Virus record (IMG/VR): IMGVR_UViG_3300049812_000032
Location: 1 to 23,073 of that record
DNA length: 23,073 nt
Source: a virus
Strand: one strand, 5' to 3'
Below are positions 6,880 to 11,952 of this stretch, piece after piece. The notes under the pieces were generated by a model, which was not told the origin of the DNA, did not search any database, and saw only the letters and a program-made list of their open reading frames with translations. The first letter of the stretch is position 1. Each line of letters starts with the position of its first letter. The translations under genes were made by a program, and so were the position numbers.

Positions 6880-7250
6880 CAGAAGTCCTCGTCGTCCGCT
6901 CCGACTTGTTCCGCCATCTCAAGAACTTTGATCTTCTTGAAGTACGGAGCAACGCCGTGTTGCGGGTGGGGCTTGCCCGGTTCCCACATCACTCGAACCT
7001 TGGAGCCGTACGGAATGTACTTGGAGATTTGATCTCCTTCCGCATCAAGCACCGGGAACCCGGAGAACTTGGTGACGAACTTACGCTGCGGCTGGTTCTT
7101 GTACTCACGGAGTTTGACTCCCTCCTGTGCCAGCTTGGCTGCTTCGTCAGGCTCCAGCGTGAGGACGATGGAATACTTCCCAGTGTCCTGTCCGTTGTAG
7201 CGTTCCGTCTCTTCGAGGTTCGAAAAAGCAACTGTTCCTTCTGTAATCAT
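6879..7250 (-). CDS. Single-stranded DNA-binding protein (T7 gp2.5-like / DUF2815-like)
   Basis: 123 residues from the ATG at 7250, with GAGGAG 8 bases upstream; in-frame GTG at 7259 and TTG at 7256 are too close to that site. The sequence (TGKYSIVLTLEPDEAAKL, then FSGFPVLDAEG and IPYGSKVRVMWEPG) resembles the OB-fold phage SSBs placed before T7-type primase-helicases. The end is acidic with a terminal Phe (GADDEDF), the hallmark tail by which gp2.5 and bacterial SSB contact replication partners. It coats single strands at the fork. It is first in the replisome block, with a sigma70-like promoter upstream at 7301-7329. Confidence 0.88.
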   Translation of the reverse strand: MITEGTVAFSNLEETERYNGQDTGKYSIVLTLEPDEAAKLAQEGVKLREYKNQPQRKFVTKFSGFPVLDAEGDQISKYIPYGSKVRVMWEPGKPHPQHGVAPYFKKIKVLEMAEQVGADDEDF

Positions 7251-7300
7251 ATTCAACACTCCTCTATTGTGTCATACATTGCGTTCATACTACACCCATT

Positions 7301-7329
7301 ATACTACAGGAAAAAAATTCCATTGTCAA
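7301..7329 (-). promoter_or_regulatory. Candidate leftward sigma70 promoter of the SSB-primase operon
   Basis: Reading leftward: TTGACA (7329-7324), 17 bases, TAGTAT (7306-7301); an overlapping TATAAT at 7303-7298 gives a 20-base spacer. The -35 overlaps the stop of the upstream gene. The A/T-rich spacer holds GGAA-T5-TTCC. This is one of the few junctions with a real gap (75 bases) before the next start, which favours an internal promoter. Not tested. Confidence 0.5.
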
Positions 7330-7502
7330 CTACCTTTCTCAACCGAAAACTTTTTAACATAGAAACCATTCCACCTCTCATCTCCTAGCTTTGTAACGTA
7401 GTCCCGATATTCCAATGCCATCTCTTCGGACGTGAAGACTTTGAGAACCTTGGAACTGTCGTACCCGTCATATGAGAAGACAATCCATACGCTATCCATC
7501 AT
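7326..7502 (-). CDS. Small hypothetical protein (58 residues)
   Basis: MMDSVWIVFSYDGYDSSKVL, then FTSEEMALEYRDYV; it looks like a small alpha/beta cytoplasmic protein of a type frequent in phages (aromatic start, then S.E.A..Y). The family is uncertain and no function can be given. I chose the ATG at 7502, with AGAGG about 5 bases upstream; ATG 7499 and GTG 7508 are alternatives. It overlaps the upstream 56-residue gene by 11 bases, so it is coupled. Its stop codon is inside the -35 element of the SSB promoter. Confidence 0.75.
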   Translation of the reverse strand: MMDSVWIVFSYDGYDSSKVLKVFTSEEMALEYRDYVTKLGDERWNGFYVKKFSVEKGS

Positions 7503-7662
7503 AGTCACCTCTCATGTACTCCTTCAGTTCCTCATCGATTGCTTCAGTTACCAGCCTGCTCTTCTGGCTACGAAAGACCTTCCGCTTGTTGAACTTGTGC
7601 ATGTCACGAGCGACAGGGTTCTTCTTCTTCGGTGCCTTACGACGACCATCTTTGATAGACAT
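7492..7662 (-). CDS. Small basic protein, DUF7230-like
   Basis: 56 residues: MSIKDGRRKAPKKKNPVARD, then MHKFNKRKVFRSQKSR and a helical acidic end. The Lys/Arg-rich start with NPVA..M.KFNK..V resembles the short basic DUF7230 family of phages (moderate certainty). The charge suggests nucleic acid contact, which is inference only. The ATG at 7662 has AAAGGA 8 bases upstream. The leader contains the palindrome at 7683-7694 and the large inverted repeat at 7705-7756, so this gene begins a possibly separately regulated group. Confidence 0.8.
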   Translation of the reverse strand: MSIKDGRRKAPKKKNPVARDMHKFNKRKVFRSQKSRLVTEAIDEELKEYMRGDYDG

Positions 7663-7682
7663 AACCAATCCTTTCTAAATTA

Positions 7683-7694
7683 TGGGACATCCCA
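7683..7694. promoter_or_regulatory. TGGGAYRTCCCA palindrome (copy 3)
   Basis: Reads TGGGACATCCCA on the plus strand, with the AAATC and TAA flanks seen in other copies. It lies 20 bases upstream of the ATG of the 56-residue basic protein and beside the inverted repeat at 7705-7756. Candidate operator; function unknown. Confidence 0.7.
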
Positions 7695-7704
7695 GATTTC
7701 TTAA

Positions 7705-7756
7705 GTATCCTAAGGAGAATAACATTAATGATTAATAATCTATCTCCTTAGGATAC
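7705..7756. repeat. 14-bp perfect inverted repeat around CCTWAGG
   Basis: Arms GTATCCTAAGGAGA (7705-7718) and TCTCCTTAGGATAC (7743-7756) are perfectly complementary, with a 24-base A/T-rich loop containing two ATTAAT. In the leftward transcript this could form a 14-bp stem, but no T-run follows, so a simple intrinsic terminator is not supported. The arms contain CCTAAGG/CCTTAGG, relatives of the CCTGAGG units near 12.1 kb. It fills most of the 103-base gap between two genes. Confidence 0.8.
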
Positions 7757-7765
7757 CTTAGTATA

Positions 7766-7945
7766 CTATACTTCTTCCTCCTCCTTGTCAACCACTAAGT
7801 TTACATCCAGAATGAAATCGAACTCATCCGTGTTTTCATAGATGGCACCGATGCACTTGTTGCAGGTGTCCATGTGATTACCTTCGATATCCTTTCGAAG
7901 TAATTCTGAATTATTTAGTTTAACATCACAGATTTTACATCGCAT
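7766..7945 (-). CDS. Small zinc-ribbon-like protein (59 residues)
   Basis: MRCKICDVKLNNSELL at the start gives one CxxC (Cys3, Cys6), and TCNKC gives a second (Cys28, Cys31), the spacing of a small zinc ribbon. An acidic tail (VVDKEEEEV) follows. The role is not known; such mini zinc proteins in phages often bind nucleic acids or host proteins, but that is inference. The ATG at 7945 directly follows the upstream stop (TAA then ATG), with AAGGA 8 bases upstream. It precedes the regulatory gap with the inverted repeat. Confidence 0.85.
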   Translation of the reverse strand: MRCKICDVKLNNSELLRKDIEGNHMDTCNKCIGAIYENTDEFDFILDVNLVVDKEEEEV

Positions 7946-8158
7946 TTACTTGTCCTTTTCTTTAGCATTTACTTGGTCTTTGTAGTTCCTTAGACGTGCC
8001 GCTGCATCGCATAGCACGGCGTAGTCAGACATAAACATATCCCCATCACACTCCCATAGTGTCTGAACGGGACCGTTTACCATAGGCACAAGTCGCAATA
8101 GAAACTCCTCGGCGGTGATCTTTTCTTCGTAGCTCCAGTTGTATTTCTTAGGCATCAT
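7946..8158 (-). CDS. Hypothetical protein (70 residues)
   Basis: MMPKKYNWSYEEKITAEEFL, then LVPMVNGPVQTLWECDGD and DYAVLCDAAARLRNYK. A mixed alpha/beta small protein; family not recognised. The ATG at 8158 overlaps the previous stop as ATGA; an in-frame ATG at 8155 is equally possible (TGATG), and AAGGAG lies 5 or 8 bases upstream respectively. It is followed directly by the zinc-ribbon-like gene. No cysteine or membrane pattern that would give a function. Confidence 0.8.
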   Translation of the reverse strand: MMPKKYNWSYEEKITAEEFLLRLVPMVNGPVQTLWECDGDMFMSDYAVLCDAAARLRNYKDQVNAKEKDK

Positions 8159-8667
8159 GCAATCTCCTTCATTTGTGCGGCCATGCCGATGGTATACCAG
8201 ATTGGTTCTGATGTAAACTGCCACCGGGCCATGTAAGATTTCTCGTTGATGTAGTAGTTACGGTACGCCATGATGGTATTCTCAGGCACCTTGCAGTAGT
8301 CGTGCATACACTGGGGTGGCTCAGTGAAGGGACCGTTGCGTAATTCATATGGACAGTTGCCCAAGTCCCTCACCATACCGATCCTCTCGGTCTTGTGAAC
8401 CTTTCCGTATCTCTTCGTGTACTCCTTGCACAAACTATTAAGAAGGTTCCACAACCATATGTAATTGCTACGGTTTTCCCTAGCCCACACTGCGCTGGGG
8501 TGGTTCTTGTGCGTTGCTTTGTAGCACTCAACACTAGGCTCCCCGTCGATCTCATGGTGCGCTGTGCTGAGTAGCTGGGCAGTCTCCAGTATCATCTTGA
8601 CCACGTGCTTGTCACAGTGCATCTCGGCGCAGCGTTCCGGGTTCTCGTGTAGGTAGAATATATTCAT
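8155..8667 (-). CDS. Conserved marine-phage protein (DKHVVKM family), function unestablished
   Basis: 170 residues. The N-terminal pattern MNIFYLHENPERCAE and HCDKHVVKMILETAQLLSTAH, then CYKATHKNHPSAVWARE, NYIWLWNLL, YGKVHKTE and AYRNYYI matches a family I know from many marine phages and cyanophages, usually annotated hypothetical or loosely as a DNA repair protein. Conserved His, Asp, Lys and Trp residues suggest an enzyme with a nucleic acid or nucleotide substrate, but this is inference. The ATG at 8667 overlaps the dCMP deaminase stop (ATGA), with GGAGG 10 bases upstream, so expression is coupled to a nucleotide enzyme. Confidence 0.88.
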   Translation of the reverse strand: MNIFYLHENPERCAEMHCDKHVVKMILETAQLLSTAHHEIDGEPSVECYKATHKNHPSAVWARENRSNYIWLWNLLNSLCKEYTKRYGKVHKTERIGMVRDLGNCPYELRNGPFTEPPQCMHDYCKVPENTIMAYRNYYINEKSYMARWQFTSEPIWYTIGMAAQMKEIA

Positions 8668-9119
8668 GCTTCTATAACCTCCATCTTAGCTTGTACAACA
8701 TTAACACCGCCCTGAGTCAGGAACTCCAGACCCTCCGTGCTTCTATAGTCTTCTGAGTATATAACACGGATGATCCCAGATTGCAAGATTAATTTGGCAC
8801 ACTCCATGCAGGGTGCATGAGTACACACTATCGTCGCGCCTTCTCCGCTCTCGGTACACCTAGCAAGCTTGGCTATCGCATTGGACTCCGCATGTAGAAC
8901 CTGAGGCTTCGTCACTAGTCTCGGATTATCGCCCACACTCGTGCTGTATATCTCAGATTCGCAATTGTTATCCCACCCTGAGGGTGTACCATTGTATCCG
9001 ATGGATATAATCCTTTCGTCCTTCACAATGATACACCCCACCTTCAACCTCCGTGCCGTGCTACACTCAGCGAATGCGTAGGCAGTTTCCATGTATGCAA
9101 CTAAATGTTTCTCTTTCAT
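8664..9119 (-). CDS. dCMP deaminase (deoxycytidylate deaminase)
   Basis: 151 residues from the ATG at 9119, with GGAGG 7 bases upstream. It converts dCMP to dUMP, the substrate of ThyX. The zinc site is visible: HAESNAIA (His76, Glu78) and PCMECAK (Cys104, Cys107). GYNGTPSGWDNNC (residues 41-53) is also characteristic of dCMP deaminases. The enzyme is cytoplasmic and is commonly allosterically controlled by dCTP/dTTP in this family. It is coupled on both sides (ATGA with the 35-residue membrane peptide upstream and with the DKHVVKM protein downstream). An in-frame start at 9188 is rejected for lack of a good ribosome binding site. Confidence 0.95.
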   Translation of the reverse strand: MKEKHLVAYMETAYAFAECSTARRLKVGCIIVKDERIISIGYNGTPSGWDNNCESEIYSTSVGDNPRLVTKPQVLHAESNAIAKLARCTESGEGATIVCTHAPCMECAKLILQSGIIRVIYSEDYRSTEGLEFLTQGGVNVVQAKMEVIEA

Positions 9120-9223
9120 AAGAACACCTCCACATAAGCAAGTAAAACTATAATCCAACAGAAGAATATACGCTCCTCTACTTTCCAATGCTTACATATC
9201 TTCTTCCACATTATTCCTAACAT
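9116..9223 (-). CDS. Membrane mini-protein (35 residues)
   Basis: MLGIMWKKICKHWKVEERIF followed by FCWIIVLLAYVEVFL. A basic N-terminal half and one hydrophobic stretch (about residues 19-35) suggest a single membrane anchor. The start overlaps the stop of the preceding gene (TAATG) and the stop overlaps the start of dCMP deaminase (ATGA), exactly the coupling seen for established genes here, which is the main support for it being real. AAAGGA is about 11 bases upstream. Function unknown; inner-membrane targeting is inference. Confidence 0.6.
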   Translation of the reverse strand: MLGIMWKKICKHWKVEERIFFCWIIVLLAYVEVFL

Positions 9224-9477
9224 TAGCCCCAATCCTTTCTGTATTCCTGTTCACGCCAGCCCTGCAAATACTCTGCAATCTGGGCCGCAGTCATCATCTC
9301 ACGAGGTACCTTGTACCCCTTGCCGGTTCCATTAGGCCACCAATGTGGGCTGTAGTTGCGGCTGTAGTATCTGTCCGCTGATCCTCTATCGTATGGGCTA
9401 CCATGTGCGTGTTGCATTGCTATCTTTTCTCCTGCTTTCCGTAGTTTCGAAATGATTTCCTGAGTTTCGTGGTTCAT
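9223..9477 (-). CDS. Conserved phage protein with YDRGSADRYY motif
   Basis: 84 residues from the ATG at 9477 (GGAG upstream, ATGA overlap with the previous gene). The centre reads HGSPYDRGSADRYYSR, then PHWWPNGTGKGYKV and MTAAQIAEYLQGWREQEYR. The S.YDRGSAD.YY.R block and the C-terminal Y..GW/Y.E helix recur in many small phage proteins of unknown function. Six or more aromatic residues in a short stretch suggest a compact binding fold. No catalytic assignment is justified. Part of the leftward chain of coupled small genes. Confidence 0.82.
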   Translation of the reverse strand: MNHETQEIISKLRKAGEKIAMQHAHGSPYDRGSADRYYSRNYSPHWWPNGTGKGYKVPREMMTAAQIAEYLQGWREQEYRKDWG

Positions 9478-9629
9478 CTGTTCATCTCCAGCCATTCTTC
9501 TTCGGTTTTACGTGCAGCTTCTTTGTAGGTTTCAGGATCGCCTTTCGGCCACCCAACAAACAACTCCAGATGCTCCAGCCATTCGTCAAAGAGTTGTTCT
9601 TTCAGCATTTCATTTTCATGGTTACTCAT
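9474..9629 (-). CDS. Small acidic hypothetical protein (51 residues)
   Basis: MSNHENEMLKEQLFDEWLEH, then LELFVGWPKGDPETYKEAAR and an acidic end EEEWLEMNR. Predicted largely helical around a central GWPKGDP turn. Not recognised. Both ends show ATGA overlaps with neighbours (start at 9629 with the 71-residue gene, stop at 9474 with the YDRGSAD gene), which supports it as a real gene despite its size. Confidence 0.75.
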   Translation of the reverse strand: MSNHENEMLKEQLFDEWLEHLELFVGWPKGDPETYKEAARKTEEEWLEMNR

Positions 9630-9841
9630 TCTTCAATCTCCTCTTGAAATAATCCATCCCAGTAACTGACAAGGTACCCCCTTGTTCCCACCATTGCAAC
9701 AAAAACTTTTTTACCCGGTGCGTATTCCTCTTCTGTCTTGTACATTCCAGTGTCCCCCTTGGGCGGGATGGTGTACCCCGCCCTTCGGAGTGCCTTGATT
9801 GTTTCCTGTGTCTGTTCCTTGGTCCACACTCTAGCAGTCAT
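9626..9841 (-). CDS. Hypothetical protein (71 residues)
   Basis: MTARVWTKEQTQETIKALRR, then AGYTIPPKGDTGMY and a beta-rich end (KVFVAMVGTRGYLVSYWDG). The first 20 residues look helical; the rest resembles a small beta-sheet domain. Family not recognised. The ATG at 9841 overlaps the preceding stop (ATGA), with GAGGAGG upstream. Coupled to neighbours in the leftward small-gene operon. Confidence 0.78.
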   Translation of the reverse strand: MTARVWTKEQTQETIKALRRAGYTIPPKGDTGMYKTEEEYAPGKKVFVAMVGTRGYLVSYWDGLFQEEIEE

Positions 9842-9987
9842 TCGTCGTCCTCCTCGATAGCATCGTTAAGAACATCCATAGCTTCCTGAAGTGATCTCTC
9901 TGCTTCCTCCTCGCGCCCAACGCGCATCATCATGAGCATGAATTCAATCTTAAATTTCACTGTTTCTGCTAGTTCTTTCTTAGTCAT
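9838..9987 (-). CDS. Small helical acidic protein (49 residues)
   Basis: MTKKELAETVKFKIEFMLMM, then MRVGREEEAERSLQEAMDVL and an acidic end AIEEDDE. Heptad-like hydrophobics suggest a helical hairpin or coiled coil. The ATG at 9987 is preferred (AAAGG upstream); a start at 10020 would fall inside the palindrome at 10008-10019 and lacks a ribosome binding site. It lies 11 bases past the stop of the 88-residue gene. Function unknown. Confidence 0.75.
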   Translation of the reverse strand: MTKKELAETVKFKIEFMLMMMRVGREEEAERSLQEAMDVLNDAIEEDDE

Positions 9988-9998
9988 GTCTTCGCCTT

Positions 9999-10265
9999 TC
10001 AATTTTCTGGGACATCCCATGTTTCACAGATACTTTCTATCATAGACTGGTCGAGTTGTCTACAGTTATTTTCACCACCATATAGCTTCAGGTATTTATT
10101 GATATGTTTCGACGTGGTGCGACTGAAGTATTCCGTTGTCCTGAATGGTCCCTTGCAGTCCCACCCAGCTACCGGGGTTTCATAACTGAACAATACCGAG
10201 ACGTTGGCCTTGGTGTTCTGTAGCTCAGTCATGTTAGAGCCGAGTTGTTTGATTGACATATTCAT
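9999..10265 (-). CDS. Conserved small phage protein, possibly DUF8033
   Basis: 88 residues. The core LQNTKANVSVLFSYETPVAG, then FRTTEYFSRTTSKHINKYL resembles a family frequent in tailed phages (ANV.VLFSY.TPVA...TS.HIN..L), which I believe is DUF8033; role unknown. The ATG at 10265 follows the recurring leader AAAGGAAACTGAACA; ATG 10259 is also in frame. The last codons (TGG GAT GTC CCA) are formed by one copy of the 12-bp palindrome at 10008-10019, so that element is inside the coding region here. Confidence 0.82.
   Translation of the reverse strand: MNMSIKQLGSNMTELQNTKANVSVLFSYETPVAGWDCKGPFRTTEYFSRTTSKHINKYLKLYGGENNCRQLDQSMIESICETWDVPEN
10008..10019. promoter_or_regulatory. TGGGAYRTCCCA palindrome (copy 4)
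   Basis: TGGGACATCCCA overlapping the last codons (Trp-Asp-Val-Pro) of the 88-residue gene, about 20 bases before the start of the next gene. Confidence 0.65.
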
Positions 10266-10278
10266 TGTTCAGTTTCCT

Positions 10279-10467
10279 TTAGTATCTAGAGTTTAGCAGC
10301 GCCGCTGTTTCACGGGCTTTTGCGAAGGCTTCGTCTACTGGAATAGTCTCCTCGTAGAGACCCACCCGCCCGTAGATGGCAAGGCCGTTGCCCAGCGGTG
10401 TGACAGTGGCGCAGGGGTAGCGTTGACCGTCTTCCCAACACGTAAAAGTGTATGTTTTGTTTTCCAT
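10279..10467 (-). CDS. Hypothetical protein (62 residues)
   Basis: MENKTYTFTCWEDGQRYPCA, then TVTPLGNGLAIYGRVGLYEE and a helix AFAKARETAALLNS. Looks like a small beta-sheet followed by one helix, with two cysteines (Cys10, Cys19). Not recognised. The ATG at 10467 is preceded by AAAGGAAACTGAACT, the leader shared with neighbouring genes. A palindrome lies 25 bases upstream (10492-10503). Confidence 0.78.
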   Translation of the reverse strand: MENKTYTFTCWEDGQRYPCATVTPLGNGLAIYGRVGLYEETIPVDEAFAKARETAALLNSRY

Positions 10468-10491
10468 AGTTCAGTTTCCTTTCATGTTTTC

Positions 10492-10503
10492 TGGGACATC
10501 CCA
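10492..10503. promoter_or_regulatory. TGGGAYRTCCCA palindrome (copy 5)
   Basis: TGGGACATCCCA in the 40-base gap between the two-TM membrane protein and the 62-residue gene, followed (leftward) by the AAAGGAAACTGAACT leader. Confidence 0.7.
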
Positions 10504-10507
10504 GATT

Positions 10508-10690
10508 TTACATCATGTCTTCCGTCATCCATGCAGCGAACGCTACCATACCTAACACGCTTCCCGCCGTCAACCCCATCATGGGTATCAACCCGAAATG
10601 TTCAGGACCGATCACCATCAGGGATATCAGGCCGCATGTTATGGATACGAATGCGGATATGATACCAACGATTTTCACAAGTTTAGTCAT
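10508..10690 (-). CDS. Small membrane protein with two transmembrane helices
   Basis: 60 residues: a basic MTKLVK start, a hydrophobic segment at about 6-27 (IVGIISAFVSITCGLISLMV) and a second at about 32-54 (GLIPMMGLTAGSVLGMVAF), then an acidic end. It is probably an inner-membrane protein with both ends on the same side. Early phage membrane proteins of this size often block superinfection or affect host membrane functions, but nothing here proves that. The ATG at 10690 follows GAAGGAAACTGAACT; the upstream gene's stop TGA is within that leader. Palindrome 10492-10503 lies right after its stop. Confidence 0.82.
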   Translation of the reverse strand: MTKLVKIVGIISAFVSITCGLISLMVIGPEHFGLIPMMGLTAGSVLGMVAFAAWMTEDMM

Positions 10691-10693
10691 AGT

Positions 10694-10894
10694 TCAGTTT
10701 CCTTCTTTTATAGTTGGCGTGTTAAAATTACCGTTGCGAATGTCTGTAACGCGCTGTTCTTTGTCGAAATACTCGACCTTGAGAATTTCAACTCCCGCCT
10801 CTATCAAACCAGCGATGTATGCTTTGGCTTCTTCAAGAGTGTCCTCGCAACCAACGAATGCCTTGTGCGGGGTTTTTACTTCGTATCGGATCAT
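10694..10894 (-). CDS. Hypothetical protein (66 residues)
   Basis: MIRYEVKTPHKAFVGCEDTL, then EEAKAYIAGLIEAGVEILKV and EYFDKEQRVTDI. A beta-alpha-beta arrangement with a DTLEEAKAYI helix; family not recognised. I chose the ATG at 10894 because AAAGGAAAA lies just upstream; an ATG at 10909 would start before that site. The gene follows the stem-loop at 10930-10957 and ends in the leader of the membrane protein gene. Confidence 0.75.
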   Translation of the reverse strand: MIRYEVKTPHKAFVGCEDTLEEAKAYIAGLIEAGVEILKVEYFDKEQRVTDIRNGNFNTPTIKEGN

Positions 10895-10929
10895 CTCTTT
10901 TCCTTTCATGTTGACAAATGAACTCTATA

Positions 10930-10957
10930 GAACCCCCTGACGGGTGTCAAGGGGTTC
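10930..10957 (-). terminator. Stem-loop after the first leftward gene (possible terminator, attenuator or processing site)
   Basis: Read leftward, GAACCCCTTGAC, loop ACCC, GTCAGGGGGTTC form a 12-bp stem with one G-U pair; on the plus strand the same position would be a C-A mismatch, so the hairpin favours leftward RNA. It begins 8 bases after the stop of the 296-residue gene. No U-run follows (TATAGAGTTC), so intrinsic termination is uncertain. TTGACA in the stem and TATAGA 15 bases on could also be a weak promoter. Confidence 0.65.
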
Positions 10958-10964
10958 CGAGAGG

Positions 10965-11855
10965 TCACTTGTTTGCGAAGGCTTTGTCACCTAGAGCGTC
11001 AAGCAACTCCTGACCTGTGAGTTCCTCGGGCGCACCTCCGAGAAGCCACACGTCAAGGTCTTCTGCTACCCTGAGTAGCTGTGCTGTGGTAGCCTCAGGG
11101 ATGTGTCGCATGATCGCCGACATGATGTCGTTGATGCTGATCGTCGGCACTTCCTCGGTAGCTTCCTCGGTAGCTCCCTCAGTAGCTCCCTCAGTAGCTT
11201 CCTCGGTAGTTTCCTCGGTAGCTTCCTGAGAAGCCTTCTCAGCGGCCTTCTGAGCCTTCTGGATAGCCTTCCGCATGGCATCAATCTTCCGCCACCCGTT
11301 CGTCTCTCCCTCGGCTACTACCGCATCGAAATTCTCAGACACAAACTTGATGTCTCGAACGTGGTTCGAACGATCAGCCTGAGATAGACCGACGAACATG
11401 TCCTGTAGCGTCTGGCTAGCGTCTATCATCTTGACAGTGAGAGATTTTGTGGGCCATGCGCCGTTCGTCTCTTTCCAGATTATGTTCGCTGCGAACGGAT
11501 GAACCTCCAGCACCAACTTTCGTGCTACCTTCGCATCGGTCTTGACGGCCTTGACCAGTTCCTTGTTGATGGTCTCGGCGGTTACTTCCACGGCTTCGAT
11601 CTTCGACATTGTTTCGTTTCCTTTCTGTTCAGTGGTTTCGTCGTGAATAGTGATATCAGAACATCCATGTTCGTACAATACATTTCTCAGGGCTTCTTCG
11701 GGAGTGTCCCTGCCCTTCGAACAACCTAGAACCGGGTGAGTGATGCTCCAGTTATTATCGAATTCGTTGTATGATGCTTTGAACTGTTCCTCAGTGAATG
11801 TGTACTTCTCCCAGTTATGGGTTGTTGAAGCCTTGAGTATCTTAGTTGTTTCCAT
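10965..11855 (-). CDS. First leftward gene: two-part protein with internal start and acidic repeat linker
   Basis: 296 residues from the ATG at 11855 (AAGGA 9 bases upstream). The N-terminal 82 residues contain NNWSITHPVLGCSKGRDTPEEALRNVL in two blocks (about 36-60), resembling HicB-type antitoxin/RNase-H-like domains (weak resemblance). A second ATG in frame at 11609 (MSKIEAVEVTAE) has its own good ribosome binding site (AAAGGAAACGAAACA), so a 214-residue protein is probably also made, or two genes have fused. The second part has a helical domain, an acidic Thr/Glu/Ala repeat (about residues 212-235) and a C-terminal domain ending DALGDKAFANK. Not recognised. It is first downstream of the leftward promoter, hence probably the first gene expressed. 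Confidence 0.75.
   Translation of the reverse strand: METTKILKASTTHNWEKYTFTEEQFKASYNEFDNNWSITHPVLGCSKGRDTPEEALRNVLYEHGCSDITIHDETTEQKGNETMSKIEAVEVTAETINKELVKAVKTDAKVARKLVLEVHPFAANIIWKETNGAWPTKSLTVKMIDASQTLQDMFVGLSQADRSNHVRDIKFVSENFDAVVAEGETNGWRKIDAMRKAIQKAQKAAEKASQEATEETTEEATEGATEGATEEATEEVPTISINDIMSAIMRHIPEATTAQLLRVAEDLDVWLLGGAPEELTGQELLDALGDKAFANK
11151..11222. repeat. 12-bp tandem repeat inside a coding region (six units)
   Basis: Six 12-bp units of TTCCTCGGTAGC and close variants (TCCCTCAGTAGC twice) in the first leftward gene. On the coding strand each unit gives four residues of the type Ala-Thr-Glu-Glu or Ala-Thr-Glu-Gly, forming an acidic flexible linker. Copy number could vary by slippage. 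Confidence 0.9.
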
Positions 11856-11889
11856 CGGTTCGTTCCTTCGTTGTGTTGCGGTGAGGCAG

Positions 11890-11918
11890 TACATAAGTGC
11901 ACCTCCCGATCCTGTCAA
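11890..11918 (-). promoter_or_regulatory. Leftward sigma70-like promoter of the first early gene
   Basis: Reading leftward: TTGACA (11918-11913), 17 bases, TATGTA (11895-11890), about 35 bases before the ATG at 11855. The perfect -35 with optimal spacing is the main support; the -10 is only partly consensus. Palindrome 11941-11952 lies about 22 bases upstream of the -35. Confidence 0.6.
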
Positions 11919-11940
11919 CACCTCCGGAATAAGAAAATTC

Positions 11941-11952
11941 TGGGATATCCCA
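11941..11952. promoter_or_regulatory. TGGGAYRTCCCA palindrome (copy 6, perfect dyad)
   Basis: TGGGATATCCCA, fully self-complementary, A/T-rich on both sides. It sits just upstream of the leftward promoter at 11890-11918, a position suited to a regulator of that promoter. Confidence 0.7.

Noticed and set aside
7703-7760. Intrinsic terminator at the 14-bp inverted repeat
   Set aside because: The stem is A/T-rich, the loop is 24 bases and no U-run follows in either direction; kept only as a repeat/possible operator.
8769-8783. Eighth copy of the palindrome inside dCMP deaminase (CGGATGATCCCAGATT)
   Set aside because: Only one half matches well and the bases are explained by conserved deaminase codons; probably chance.
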